The notes: a model not told the origin generated them from the sequence alone. Positions 17,628-26,684 are shown, counted from the first letter of the stretch. The stretch is 64,000 bases of DNA from Variovorax terrae (GCF_022809125.1 NZ_JALGBI010000001.1:2604001-2668000), one strand, 5' to 3'. Translations and numbers: made by a program.

Positions 17628-18407
17628 TCAGCCTCCCGGCTGCCAGTCGGCTGGCGGGCGGGTCGCGAAGCTCTGCTGGGCCAGCTCGCGGCGCACCACC
17701 TCCACCGCCTGCTGCTTGGCCGGGTCGCTGAAGCGCGAGGCCAGGCCGATCACCACCAGCGCGCCCAGGAACGTGCCGTCGCTGTCGAACACCGGCAGCG
17801 CCACCGACGTCATCTCGGCCACCCGCTCGGAGCGCGTCATCGCATAGCCCTTGTCGCGGATCTCGCGCGACTGCGGCGTCCTGCCGCCGGTGAAGGCGTT
17901 CAGCACATGGGCGGAGGAGCCGCCGTCCGCCAGCCGGATGCGGGTGCCGACCTCCACATGGTGGCGCACCTCCTTGGAGGTGTTCTCGCGGTACAGGCAG
18001 ACCCGCTCGTCGCCGCTGCGCACGTAGAACGCCACGGTCTCGCCGGTCTGGCGCATCACGCTGTGCAGCACTGGCTGCAGCCGCGTGCCCAGGTCGAAGG
18101 TGCTGCGGTAGAGCATGCCCATGTGCAGCAGCGCCGGCCCGGGCGCATAGCTGCCGCTGTCGAAGCGATGCACCATGCGCGCGCGCACCAGCACGCCCAG
18201 CAGGCGAAGCAGCGTGGCCTTGTCCAGGCCGGTCAGCTCGGCGAACTCGCGCAACGACAGGCGCAGCCGGTCTTCATTGAAGCTCTCGAGGATCGCGATA
18301 CCGCGCTCCAGCACGCCCGAGGGCGGCCTGGCCCCGGCCGCAGAGGCGTCGTCGGTCCCGCTGGCGGGTTGTTCTTCGGCAGGAGAAAGGGGGCGGGTGC
18401 GCGGCAT
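17628..18407 (-). CDS. IclR-family transcriptional regulator (island A)
   Basis: This 259-residue protein has a Pro/Ala-rich N-terminus, a winged helix-turn-helix at about residues 32-90 (VLERGIAILESF, then LREFAELTGLDKATLLRLLGVLVRARMV) and the IclR effector domain (about 105-250). It lies between the MmgE/PrpD gene (convergent) and the six-gene dehydrogenase operon (divergent). Both carry the same AT-rich motif, so it probably regulates both. The effector is unknown. Confidence 0.9.
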   Translation of the reverse strand: MPRTRPLSPAEEQPASGTDDASAAGARPPSGVLERGIAILESFNEDRLRLSLREFAELTGLDKATLLRLLGVLVRARMVHRFDSGSYAPGPALLHMGMLYRSTFDLGTRLQPVLHSVMRQTGETVAFYVRSGDERVCLYRENTSKEVRHHVEVGTRIRLADGGSSAHVLNAFTGGRTPQSREIRDKGYAMTRSERVAEMTSVALPVFDSDGTFLGALVVIGLASRFSDPAKQQAVEVVRRELAQQSFATRPPADWQPGG

Positions 18408-18460
18408 GCGGGGAGTCTAGCTTGACAGCAGAGCTGTGGGTCTTTTATAGTTTCGATTAT

Positions 18461-18485
18461 TAAAACATATTTTATTCAATAAAAC
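18461..18485 (+). promoter_or_regulatory. TAAAA-N4-TTTTA plus AATAAAAC, second candidate IclR operator
   Basis: An inverted repeat TAAAA-CATA-TTTTA (18461-18474) is followed by AATAAAAC (18478-18485). The distance from repeat centre to AATAAAAC is 10.5 bp, the same as at 16096-16122. Counted outward from AATAAAAC, 13 of the 22 preceding bases also match. The site lies between the divergent IclR gene and the dehydrogenase operon. Confidence 0.45.
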
Positions 18486-18495
18486 GCATAAGCTT

Positions 18496-19968
18496 ATGGA
18501 GACAAGCGCAGCCGCCTCGCCCGAAGCCTTTCTGGCCATGCTCGCCGGCATCGTGGGCGCCTCGCAGGTTCTCACCCGCGAGGAGGACGTGGCGCGCCAC
18601 GTGAGCGACTGGCGCCGCCGCTATCCGGGCCGGGCCCGCGCCGTGGTCCGGCCCGCGAACACGCAGGAGGTGTCGCGCGTGGTGGCCGCCTGCGCGGCGC
18701 ACGGCGTGCCCATCGTCCCGCAGGGCGGCAACACCGGGCTGGTCGGCGGCTCCACGCCCGACGCCTCGGGCACCGAGGTCGTGCTGAGCCTGTCCCGCAT
18801 GAACGCCGTGCGCAGCGTGGACCCGCTGGACGGCAGCCTGACGCTGGAGGCCGGCTGCACCGTGCTGGCCGCGCAGGAGGCCGCCGCCGCCGCGGGCCGG
18901 CTGTTCCCGCTGTCGCTGGCCTCGGAGGGCAGCGCCACCATCGGCGGCGTGCTGTCCACCAATGCCGGCGGCGAGCAGGTGCTGCGCTACGGCAACGCGC
19001 GCGACCTCGCGCTGGGCCTCGAAGTGGTGCTGCCCGACGGCCGCATCCTCGAGGCGCTGACCGCGCTGCGCAAGGACAACACGGGCTACGACCTCAAGCA
19101 CCTGTTCATCGGCGGCGAGGGCACGCTCGGCGTCATCACGGCCGCCACCTTCAAGCTGTTCGCGCCGCCGCGCAAGGTGGCCACGGCCTGGGTCGCCGTG
19201 CGCGACCCGCAGGCCGCGGTGGAGCTGCTGGCGCGGCTGACCGGTGCCGTCGGCGAGCGCGTGACGGCCTTCGAGCTGATCGGCCGCGAGGCGCTGTCCC
19301 AGGTGCTGGCCCACGCCGGCCCCGGCATGCGCAACCCGCTGGCCGACGCCCCCGCCTGGGCCGTGCTGTTCGATGTGTCCGAGGCCTCGGCCCGGCTGGA
19401 CCCGACGCCGGCCGTAGAAGAGGTGCTGGGCGCCGCCATGGACGATGGCCTGGTGGCCGACGCCGTGCTGGCCGCCACCGGCGCGCAGGCCCATGCGCTG
19501 TGGGCGCTGCGCGAGCATGTGCCCGAGGCGCAGCGGCTGGACGGCCCCTCGATCAAGCACGACATCTCGGTGGCCGTGTCGCGCATCCCCGCTTTCATCG
19601 CCGAGGCCGATGCGGCGCTGCAGGCCCTGATGCCCGGCATCCGCATCTGCTGCTTCGGCCATGTGGGCGACGGCAACCTGCACTACAACCAGAGCAAACC
19701 CGCCGGCATGGCCGACGCGGATTTCCTCGCGCGCGAAGACGCGGTGCACGACGCGGTGCACGCCATCGCCGCGCGCCTGCAGGGCTCGATCTCGGCCGAG
19801 CACGGCATCGGCCGGCTCAAGCAATCGGCCCTGCTGCACCACAAGCCCGCCGTGGCGCTGGACCTGATGGCCCGCATCAAGCAGGCCGTGGACCCCGCCA
19901 ACCTGTTCAACCCCGGCCGCCTGCTGCCGCGCGACCGGCTTTCATCCCACCAGGAACCTTCCCGATGA
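18496..19968 (+). CDS. FAD-linked D-2-hydroxyacid dehydrogenase (island A)
   Basis: This 490-residue paralogue of the 11630 gene has the same blocks: VPQGGNTGLVGGS near residue 74, IGGVLSTNAGGEQVLRYGNARDLALGLEVVLPDG, GEGTLGVITAATFKLF, CFGHVGDGNLHYN near 390, and SAEHGIG. It should oxidise a D-2-hydroxyacid to a 2-oxoacid. It opens a tight six-gene run and overlaps the next gene by 4 bp (ATGA). No obvious ribosome site precedes the ATG. Beside a mercaptopyruvate-type sulfurtransferase, D-3-mercaptolactate is one plausible substrate; this is inference. Confidence 0.88.
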   Translation: METSAAASPEAFLAMLAGIVGASQVLTREEDVARHVSDWRRRYPGRARAVVRPANTQEVSRVVAACAAHGVPIVPQGGNTGLVGGSTPDASGTEVVLSLSRMNAVRSVDPLDGSLTLEAGCTVLAAQEAAAAAGRLFPLSLASEGSATIGGVLSTNAGGEQVLRYGNARDLALGLEVVLPDGRILEALTALRKDNTGYDLKHLFIGGEGTLGVITAATFKLFAPPRKVATAWVAVRDPQAAVELLARLTGAVGERVTAFELIGREALSQVLAHAGPGMRNPLADAPAWAVLFDVSEASARLDPTPAVEEVLGAAMDDGLVADAVLAATGAQAHALWALREHVPEAQRLDGPSIKHDISVAVSRIPAFIAEADAALQALMPGIRICCFGHVGDGNLHYNQSKPAGMADADFLAREDAVHDAVHAIAARLQGSISAEHGIGRLKQSALLHHKPAVALDLMARIKQAVDPANLFNPGRLLPRDRLSSHQEPSR

Positions 19969-21326
19969 CCGTTTCCGTTTTCGACATGCAATCGCTCCAG
20001 CACCTGTGGAGCACCGATGAGCTGCGCGCCATCTTCTCCGAGGAGAACCGCGTGCAGAAGTGGCTCGACTTCGAGGCCGCGCTGGCCGCCGCCCAGGCCG
20101 AGCTGGGCATCATCCCGGCCGCCGCCGCGCAGGAGATCGCCGCGGCCGCCAAGGTGCAGAACATCGACCTCGCGAAGATGTCCGCCGAGATCCGCCGCAT
20201 CAAGCATTCGCTGGTGCCGGCGCTCAAGCAGTTGCAGGCCGCCTGCTCCAGGGAGAACGGCGAGTGGGTGCACTACGGCGCCACCACGCAGGACGTGGTG
20301 GACACCGGCGTGGCGCTGCAGCTCAAGGAGTTCCACGCGGTCGTGATACGCGACCTGCAGGCCGTGGGCCGGGAGCTCGCGCGCCTGGCCACGGCCCACC
20401 GCGACACGCCGATGGCGGGCCGCACGCACGGGGTGCAGGCACTGCCCATCACCTTCGGCCACAAGTGCGCGCTCTGGCTCGACGAGCTGGGCCGCCACCA
20501 CGAGCGCCTGGTGCAGGCCGCGCCGCGCGTGCTGGTCGGCATGCTGGCCGGCGCCGTCGGCAGCCAGGCTTCGCTGGGCGAGCAGGCCGAGCAGCTGGAG
20601 CGCCTGATGCTCGACAAGCTCGGCCTGGGCACGCCCGCCATCAGCTGGGCGCCCGCGCGCGACCGCTTCACCGAATACACGCTGCTGCTGGCGATGGTCG
20701 GCTCCACGCTCTCGAAGATCGGCAACGAGCTGTTCAACATGCAGCGCAACGAGTTCGGCGAGGTGGAAGAAGGCTTCTCCGAGGGCAAGCTGGGCTCGTC
20801 CACGATGCCGCACAAGCGCAACCCGACCTCGGCCGAGAACCTGGCCGGCCTGTCGCGCCCGCTGCGCTACAACGCCGCGATGATGGTCGAGGGCATGGTT
20901 CAGGAGGGCGAGCGCGACGGCATCGCCTGGAAGATGGAATGGAAGGCCCTGCCCGAGTGCTGCCTGATCGCCGGCGCCATGCTGTTCCAGGCCAGGAACC
21001 TGCTGGCAGGCCTCAAGGTCAACGCCGACGTGATGGCCGCCAACCTCGACAAGATGCGCGGCTACCTGCTGTCCGAGCGCGTGATGCTGGAGCTGTCCGA
21101 ACGCGTGGGCAAGCAGACCGCGCACGAATGGATCTACGAGGCCTCGATGCACGGCATCACCAGCAAGCTGAGCTTTGCCGACGCCATGCGCCAGCACAAG
21201 GGCCTGGGCGAACTGCTGACCGAAGCCGAGATCCAGGACCTGACCGACCCCGCGGCCTACCTGGGCCAGTGCGGCACCTCGGTGGACCGCGTGGTGGCGC
21301 AGCAGCAGGCCTGGCTGCAGGGCTGA
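19965..21326 (+). CDS. Fumarase/aspartase-superfamily lyase (ASL/CMLE-like)
   Basis: This 453-residue protein has the superfamily signature GSSTMPHKRNP at residues 277-287, with the catalytic Ser loop. It also has GRTHGVQALP (His155) and WVHYGATTQDVVDTG near 101, as in adenylosuccinate lyase and 3-carboxymuconate cycloisomerase. Members eliminate a C-N or C-O group from a succinyl unit, usually releasing fumarate. It is unlikely to be the housekeeping purB because it sits inside a catabolic operon, coupled by ATGA overlap to the dehydrogenase. A C-S cleaving role is possible from context but unproven. Confidence 0.85.
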   Translation: MTVSVFDMQSLQHLWSTDELRAIFSEENRVQKWLDFEAALAAAQAELGIIPAAAAQEIAAAAKVQNIDLAKMSAEIRRIKHSLVPALKQLQAACSRENGEWVHYGATTQDVVDTGVALQLKEFHAVVIRDLQAVGRELARLATAHRDTPMAGRTHGVQALPITFGHKCALWLDELGRHHERLVQAAPRVLVGMLAGAVGSQASLGEQAEQLERLMLDKLGLGTPAISWAPARDRFTEYTLLLAMVGSTLSKIGNELFNMQRNEFGEVEEGFSEGKLGSSTMPHKRNPTSAENLAGLSRPLRYNAAMMVEGMVQEGERDGIAWKMEWKALPECCLIAGAMLFQARNLLAGLKVNADVMAANLDKMRGYLLSERVMLELSERVGKQTAHEWIYEASMHGITSKLSFADAMRQHKGLGELLTEAEIQDLTDPAAYLGQCGTSVDRVVAQQQAWLQG

Positions 21327-21377
21327 AGCCGCAGCCCGGCGCAAGACACGCAACAACCCGCACCGGAGACAAAACCC

Positions 21378-22361
21378 ATGACCCCCCTTCTCCCCCTGCG
21401 CCGCCACATGGCGCTCGCACTGGCCGCCCTGCTGGGCCTGGCCGCCCTGCCCGCGCTGGCGGCCTACCCGGAGCAGCCCGTCAAGCTGGTGGTGGGCTTT
21501 CCGCCCGGCGGCGGCGGCGACCTGTATGGCCGCCTGATCGCCAATGCGCTGTCGAAGACCCTGGGCCAGACGGTGATCGTGGAGAACCGCACCGGCGCCG
21601 GCGGCAACATCGCGGCCGACGTGGTGGCCAAGGCCAAGCCCGATGGCTACACCCTGCTGCTGGCCATGAGCGGCAACATCGCCGTGTCGCCCGCACTCAA
21701 GCCGCAGACGCTGCCCTACAAGGTGCCGGAGGACTTCGAGCCCGTGGGCCTGATCCTGGAAGCGCCGCACGGCCTGTTCGTGGCCCACAACTCGCGCTTC
21801 AAGACGGCGCGCGAGGTGCTCGCCGCCGCCCGCACGCAGAAGCTGGCCTTTGCCTCCACCGGCACCGGCGCGGCCGCCCACATCGGCATGGAGATGGTCA
21901 AGCAGCGCGCCGGCGTGGACATCCTGCATGTGCCCTACAAGGGCTCGGGCCCGGCCATCACCGACATGCTGGGCGGGCAGGTGGACATGTTCTTCGCCAC
22001 CGCCTCGCCGCTGATCGGCCAGGTGCGCCAGGGCCAGCTCAAGGTGCTGGCCCTGACCGGCGACAGGCGCAGCCCCGCCCTGCCCGAGGTGCCCACCTTC
22101 AAGGAACTCGGCATCAACGTCGTGGTCACGCAGTGGTACGGCCTGGTGGCGCCGGCCGGCACGCCCAGGGACATCGTGCGCACCCTGTCGGAGCACCTGG
22201 CGCGCGCGCTGGCCACGCCCGAGGTACAGCAGGCGATCCGCAAGGACGCGGCGCTGGAAAAGAACGTGCCGGGCGACGAGTTCCGCCGCTACATCGTGGA
22301 CGACATCGCGCGCTACCGCGAGGCAGCCACGCCCGAGCTGATGAAGCAGATTTCACAATGA
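21378..22361 (+). CDS. Bug-family solute receptor (island A, first)
   Basis: This 327-residue receptor has a signal peptide ending PALA-AYPEQPV, then LVVGFPPGGGGDLYGR near residue 38, GAGGNIAADVVAKAKPDGYTLLL and VPYKGSGPAITDMLGGQVDMFF near 190. It closely resembles the Bug protein at 23290 (shared FPPGGGGDLYGR, PYKVPEDF and VTQWYGL/MTQWYGL motifs), so the pair looks like a duplication. It begins 51 bp after the lyase and its stop overlaps the first possible start of the sulfurtransferase. The ligand is probably the island's starting substrate. Confidence 0.93.
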   Translation: MTPLLPLRRHMALALAALLGLAALPALAAYPEQPVKLVVGFPPGGGGDLYGRLIANALSKTLGQTVIVENRTGAGGNIAADVVAKAKPDGYTLLLAMSGNIAVSPALKPQTLPYKVPEDFEPVGLILEAPHGLFVAHNSRFKTAREVLAAARTQKLAFASTGTGAAAHIGMEMVKQRAGVDILHVPYKGSGPAITDMLGGQVDMFFATASPLIGQVRQGQLKVLALTGDRRSPALPEVPTFKELGINVVVTQWYGLVAPAGTPRDIVRTLSEHLARALATPEVQQAIRKDAALEKNVPGDEFRRYIVDDIARYREAATPELMKQISQ

Positions 22362-22390
22362 CCCTCCGGCCCGCCTGGCCCTTTTTTCAC

Positions 22391-23260
22391 ATGACCTACC
22401 AGACCCTGATCTCCGCCACCGACCTCGCGCAGGCCCTGCACGGCCCCGAGGCTGCCCGCCCCCTGGTGCTCGACTGCAGCTTCGAGCTGGCCGACCTCTC
22501 GGCCGGGCGCCGCGCGCATGACGCCGGCCACATTCCCGGCGCGCGCTACGTGCACCTGGAAGACCAGCTCAGCGCGCCCAGGACCGGGCGCAACGGCCGC
22601 CACCCGCTGCCCAGCCGCGAGGACTTCGCCCGCACCCTGGCCGCACTGGGAGCCGGCGACGACACCCAGATCGTCATCTACGACAACGCCGGCGGCATGT
22701 ACGCCGCGCGCCTGTGGTGGATGCTGCGCTGGGCCGGCCACGCCGCCGCGGCCGTGCTCGACGGTGGCCTGCCGGCCTGGAAGGCGGCCGGCCAGCCGGT
22801 CAGCACCGACGAAACGCCTGCAGCGCCAGCCGCCGGCCGCTTCAGCCTGCGGCCGGCGCTGGTCACCACGGCCAGCTACGGCGAGGTGCGCGCCAACCTC
22901 GACACCGGCGCACGCCTGGTGCTGGACGCGCGCGCGCCCGACCGCTTCCGCGGCGAGAACGAAACGCTGGACCCGATCGGCGGCCACATTCCCGGCGCGC
23001 GCAACCGGCTGTTCCGCGACAACCTGGACGCCGACGGCCGCTTCAAATCCCCCGCCCAACTGCTCGGCGAGTTCCAGGCCCTCACCGGCGGCAGGCCGCC
23101 GGCCGAACTCATCAGCCAGTGCGGCTCGGGCGTGACGGCCTGCCACAACCTGCTGGCCCTGGAGATCGCGGGCCTTCGCGGCGCAGTGCTCTACCCCGGC
23201 TCATGGAGCGAATGGAGCGCCCAGCCCGGCGCGCCCATCGCCACCGGCCCGCAGGCCTGA
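22391..23260 (+). CDS. Two-domain sulfurtransferase (3-mercaptopyruvate type)
   Basis: This 289-residue protein has two rhodanese domains, each with a GHIPGAR motif (residues 47 and 198). The catalytic loop ISQCGSGVTAC (Cys244) has the CG-S-GVTA form typical of 3-mercaptopyruvate sulfurtransferases rather than the CRKG form of thiosulfate rhodaneses. The enzyme would move sulfur from 3-mercaptopyruvate to an acceptor, leaving pyruvate. The start could be ATG 22358, which overlaps the previous stop; I prefer 22391, where family-like sequence begins. Lying between two near-identical Bug genes and before a molybdoenzyme, it hints at sulfur metabolism. Confidence 0.88.
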   Translation: MTYQTLISATDLAQALHGPEAARPLVLDCSFELADLSAGRRAHDAGHIPGARYVHLEDQLSAPRTGRNGRHPLPSREDFARTLAALGAGDDTQIVIYDNAGGMYAARLWWMLRWAGHAAAAVLDGGLPAWKAAGQPVSTDETPAAPAAGRFSLRPALVTTASYGEVRANLDTGARLVLDARAPDRFRGENETLDPIGGHIPGARNRLFRDNLDADGRFKSPAQLLGEFQALTGGRPPAELISQCGSGVTACHNLLALEIAGLRGAVLYPGSWSEWSAQPGAPIATGPQA

Positions 23261-23289
23261 CGCTCTCACCCCAACACCGGAGACCTTCG

Positions 23290-24264
23290 ATGATGCGCAA
23301 ACGCGACCTGTTCCGCCACGGCGCGGCCTTGCTGACCACCTGCCTCGGCCTGCTGGCAGGCGCCGCGCACGCGGCCTACCCGGAGCAGCCGGTCCGGCTG
23401 GTGGTGGGCTTCCCGCCCGGCGGCGGCGGCGACCTGTACGGCCGCACCCTCGCCAGCGCGCTGGGCAAGCACCTCGGCCAGACCATGATCGTGGACAACA
23501 AGGCCGGTGCCGGCGGCAACATCGCCGCGGAGACCGTGGCGCGCGCCCGGCCCGACGGCTACACCCTGATCCTCGCCATGAGCGGCAACCTGGGCAGCGC
23601 GCCGGCCATCCGTCCCAGCCTGCCCTACAAGGTGCCCGAGGACTTCGTGCCCATCGCCCAGCTCGTGGAGACGCCGTTCGGCCTGATGGTCGGCAGCAAC
23701 TCGAAGATCAAGACGGTGCAGGAATACGTCGCGGCGGCCAAGGGCGGCAAGCTCACCTATGCCTCCACCGGCACCGGCGGCGCGGCACAGATCGTGATGG
23801 AGATGGTCAAGCAGCAGGCCGGCCTCGACATCCTGCACATCCCCTACAAGGGCTCGGGCCCGGCGCTCAACGATCTGTACGGCGGGCTGGTCGACAGCTT
23901 CTTCGCGCCCTACACCCCGCTCATGGGCCAGATCGTTGGCGGCAAGCTGCGCCTGCTGGCCGTGAGCACGGCCAAACGCGTGGCGGCCATGCCCAACGTG
24001 CCCACGCTCAAGGAGTCGGGCATCGACGTGGTGATGACGCAGTGGTACGGCCTGGCCGCGCCCGCGGGCACGCCCAAGGACGTGGTGGACACGCTCTCGC
24101 GCGCGGTCAAGGCCGCCTTGCAGGACCCCGAGCTGATCAAGGTCTACCGCGCCGACGGCGCGCAGGAATCCACGCTGGCCGGCGATGCGTTCCGCAGCTT
24201 CATCGTGAAGGACATCGCCAACTACAAGCGCGCCGTCGAACGCGGCAACCTGAAAGCAGAATAG
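23290..24264 (+). CDS. Bug-family solute receptor (island A, second)
   Basis: This 324-residue receptor has a signal peptide ending AAHA-AYPEQPV and the same FPPGGGGDLYGR, PDGYTLILAMSGN and IPYKGSGPALNDLYGG blocks as the Bug at 21378, its apparent tandem paralogue. It begins 29 bp after the sulfurtransferase stop with GGAGA upstream. Two similar receptors in one operon could bind two related ligands, such as a sulfide and its sulfoxide; this is inference. Confidence 0.93.
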   Translation: MMRKRDLFRHGAALLTTCLGLLAGAAHAAYPEQPVRLVVGFPPGGGGDLYGRTLASALGKHLGQTMIVDNKAGAGGNIAAETVARARPDGYTLILAMSGNLGSAPAIRPSLPYKVPEDFVPIAQLVETPFGLMVGSNSKIKTVQEYVAAAKGGKLTYASTGTGGAAQIVMEMVKQQAGLDILHIPYKGSGPALNDLYGGLVDSFFAPYTPLMGQIVGGKLRLLAVSTAKRVAAMPNVPTLKESGIDVVMTQWYGLAAPAGTPKDVVDTLSRAVKAALQDPELIKVYRADGAQESTLAGDAFRSFIVKDIANYKRAVERGNLKAE

Positions 24265-24304
24265 CGAGACCGCCGCTGGATCGCCCCGCCCAGACCCCCG
24301 TGAT

Positions 24305-26638
24305 GTGAACACCATGCCGCCCACCGATACGCCCAGCCTCGCCATGAAGCCCCACAGCGCCCACTGGGGCGTGTTCTCCGCGGCCTGGGACGGCCAGCGC
24401 CTCACGGTGCAGCCGCACCCGGGCGACCCCGACCCGAACCCGCTGCTGCAGAACTTTCCCGATGCGCTGCGGCACCGCGTGCGCGTGACCACGCCCATGG
24501 TGCGGCGCGGCTGGCTGGAGCGCGGCCCCGGGCCCGACGCCACTCGCGGCTGCGACGACTACGTGCCCCTGCCCTGGCCCGAGGCGCTCGACCTCGTGGC
24601 GCGGGAGCTGCGCCGCGTGGAGCAGGCGCATGGCATCGGCGCGATCTTCGGCGGCTCCTACGGCTGGTCGAGCGCGGGGCGCTTCCACCACGCGCAAAGC
24701 CAGGTGCACCGCTTCCTCAACACCGCCCTGGGCGGCTACGTGCGCTCGGTCAACAGCTACAGCGCGGGCGCCTCGGCCGTCATCCTGCCGCACATCCTGG
24801 GCAGCATGGACGAAGTGGCGCGCCGCAACGTGACCTGGGAGCAGATCGTCGAGCACAGCGACGTGGTGCTGGCCTTCGGCGGCATGGCGCTGCGCAACTC
24901 GCGCGTGGCCTCGGGCGGCATCAGCCGCCACATCGAGCGCGAATCGATGCGCCAGGCGGCCGAGCGCGGCTGCCGCTTCGTCAACATCAGCCCGCTGCGC
25001 CCCGACCTGCCCGAGGAAGCGCGCGCCGAGTGGCTGGCCGCGCGCCCCGGCACCGACACCGCCCTCATGCTGGGCCTGGTGCACACGCTGGTGAGCGAAG
25101 GCCGGCACGACCGCGACTTCATCGCGCGCTACTGCGACGGCTGGGATACCTTCGAGGACTACCTGCTCGGCCGCAGCGACGGCACGCCCAAGAGCGCCGC
25201 CTGGGCATCGGCCCTTTGCGGCCTGCCCGAGCGCCGCATCGCCGAGCTCGCGCGCGAACTGCACGGCAAGCGCGTGCTGGTGGTGGTGGCCCATTCGCTG
25301 CAGCGCGCCGAGCATGGCGAGCAGCCGGTGTGGATGGGCGCCGTGCTGGCCGCCGCCCTGGGCCAGCTCGGCCTGCCCGGCGGCGGCTACAACTACGCGC
25401 TGGGCACGCTGGCCCACTACGGCAAGCGCCTGAACGCCGTGCCCAGCGCCGCGCTGCCGCAGGGCACCAATGCCGTGAAGGAGTTCATCCCGGTGGCGCG
25501 CATTGCCGACATGCTGCTGCACCCGGGCGAGCCCTTCGACTACAACGGCCAGCGCCGCAGCTACCCGCACGTGCGCCTGGCCTACTGGGCCGGCGGCAAC
25601 CCGTTCCACCACCACCAGGACCTGAACCGCCTGCGCGAGGCCTTCCGCCGCCTGGACACGCTGATCGTGCACGAGATCGCCTGGACCGCCACCGCGCGCC
25701 ATGCCGACATCGTTCTGCCCTGCACCATGACGCTGGAGCGCGAGGACATCGGCGCCACGCCAACCGACCCGCTGATGGTGGCGATGCACCGCATCGCCGA
25801 GCCGCACGGGTTGAGCCGCGACGACTACGACATCTTCGCCGACCTGGCCGAGCGCCTGGGACAACGCGATGCGTTCACCGAAGGCCGCGACACCCGCGGC
25901 TGGCTGCGCCACCTGTACGAGAAGACCCGCGCCGCACTCGAGGCGCGCGGCGACGAGGCGCCCGACTTCGACACCTTCTGGGCGCGCGGCGAGCTGCGCC
26001 TGCCGCAGCGGCCCGACGACGGCGGCATCCTGCGCGCCTTCCGCGACGACCCGGCGGGCCAGCCGCTGCCCACGCCCAGCGGCAAGGTGCAGATCAGCTC
26101 GCCCACCGTGGCCGGCTTCGGCTACGCCGACTGCCCGGGCCACCCGGCCTGGCTGCCCAAGCAAGACGTGCCCGACGCGCGCCACCCGCTGTTCCTGATT
26201 GCCAATCAGCCGGCCACGCGGCTGCACAGCCAGCTCGACTTCGGTGGCCACAGCACGGCCAGCAAGCGCCAGGGCCGCGAAGTCTGCCGCCTGCACCCGG
26301 CCGATGCCGCCGCGCGCGGCATCGCCGACGGCGACATCGTGCGCCTGTTCAACGACCGCGGCGCCTGCCTGGCTTCAGTGCGCGTGACCGACGAGCTGAT
26401 GCCCGGCGTGGTGCAGTTGCCCACCGGCGCCTGGTACGACCCGCAGGACCCCGCCGCCGAGCGGCCGCTGTGCGTGCACGGCAACCCCAACGTGCTCACG
26501 CGCGACCACGGCACCTCGTCGCTGGCGCAAGGCTGCAGCGGCCAGTTGACGGCCGTGCAGGCCGAGCGCTTCGACGGCCCGCTGCCGGCCATCCGCGCCT
26601 ACGAGCCGCCGTCGCCAGTCTCGCGCTCCGACGTCTAA
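24305..26638 (+). CDS. BisC/DMSO-reductase-family molybdoenzyme, cytoplasmic type
   Basis: This 777-residue protein belongs to the TMAO/DMSO/biotin-sulfoxide reductase group. Residues 116-124 (GGSYGWSSA) hold the Tyr119 and Trp121 seen in DMSO-reductase active sites, and Ser153 in NSYSAGAS aligns with the serine ligand of molybdenum. A molybdopterin-dinucleotide domain fills the C-terminus (ANQPATRLHSQLD near 636, GNPNVLTRDHGTSSLAQG near 735). No Tat signal and no N-terminal iron-sulfur cysteines are visible, as in cytoplasmic BisC. It closes the six-gene run, 40 bp after the second Bug. Reduction of a sulfoxide or N-oxide substrate is likely. Confidence 0.85.
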   Translation: MNTMPPTDTPSLAMKPHSAHWGVFSAAWDGQRLTVQPHPGDPDPNPLLQNFPDALRHRVRVTTPMVRRGWLERGPGPDATRGCDDYVPLPWPEALDLVARELRRVEQAHGIGAIFGGSYGWSSAGRFHHAQSQVHRFLNTALGGYVRSVNSYSAGASAVILPHILGSMDEVARRNVTWEQIVEHSDVVLAFGGMALRNSRVASGGISRHIERESMRQAAERGCRFVNISPLRPDLPEEARAEWLAARPGTDTALMLGLVHTLVSEGRHDRDFIARYCDGWDTFEDYLLGRSDGTPKSAAWASALCGLPERRIAELARELHGKRVLVVVAHSLQRAEHGEQPVWMGAVLAAALGQLGLPGGGYNYALGTLAHYGKRLNAVPSAALPQGTNAVKEFIPVARIADMLLHPGEPFDYNGQRRSYPHVRLAYWAGGNPFHHHQDLNRLREAFRRLDTLIVHEIAWTATARHADIVLPCTMTLEREDIGATPTDPLMVAMHRIAEPHGLSRDDYDIFADLAERLGQRDAFTEGRDTRGWLRHLYEKTRAALEARGDEAPDFDTFWARGELRLPQRPDDGGILRAFRDDPAGQPLPTPSGKVQISSPTVAGFGYADCPGHPAWLPKQDVPDARHPLFLIANQPATRLHSQLDFGGHSTASKRQGREVCRLHPADAAARGIADGDIVRLFNDRGACLASVRVTDELMPGVVQLPTGAWYDPQDPAAERPLCVHGNPNVLTRDHGTSSLAQGCSGQLTAVQAERFDGPLPAIRAYEPPSPVSRSDV

Positions 26639-26641
26639 CCG

Positions 26642-26684
26642 CTGCTGCCTTGTGATGCTCGCGGCCCGGCCTTGGCGGCAGCAG
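26642..26684. terminator. Long-loop inverted repeat in a convergent gap
   Basis: CTGCTGCC (26642-26649) is complemented by GGCAGCAG (26677-26684) in the 63-bp gap between the convergent molybdoenzyme and dehydratase genes. The 27-nt loop and lack of a T-run make this a weak candidate for a shared terminator. Confidence 0.25.

Noticed and set aside
19965..21326. Calling the island A lyase purB
   Set aside because: The motif set fits the superfamily, but its place in a catabolic operon with Bug receptors argues against the housekeeping purine enzyme.
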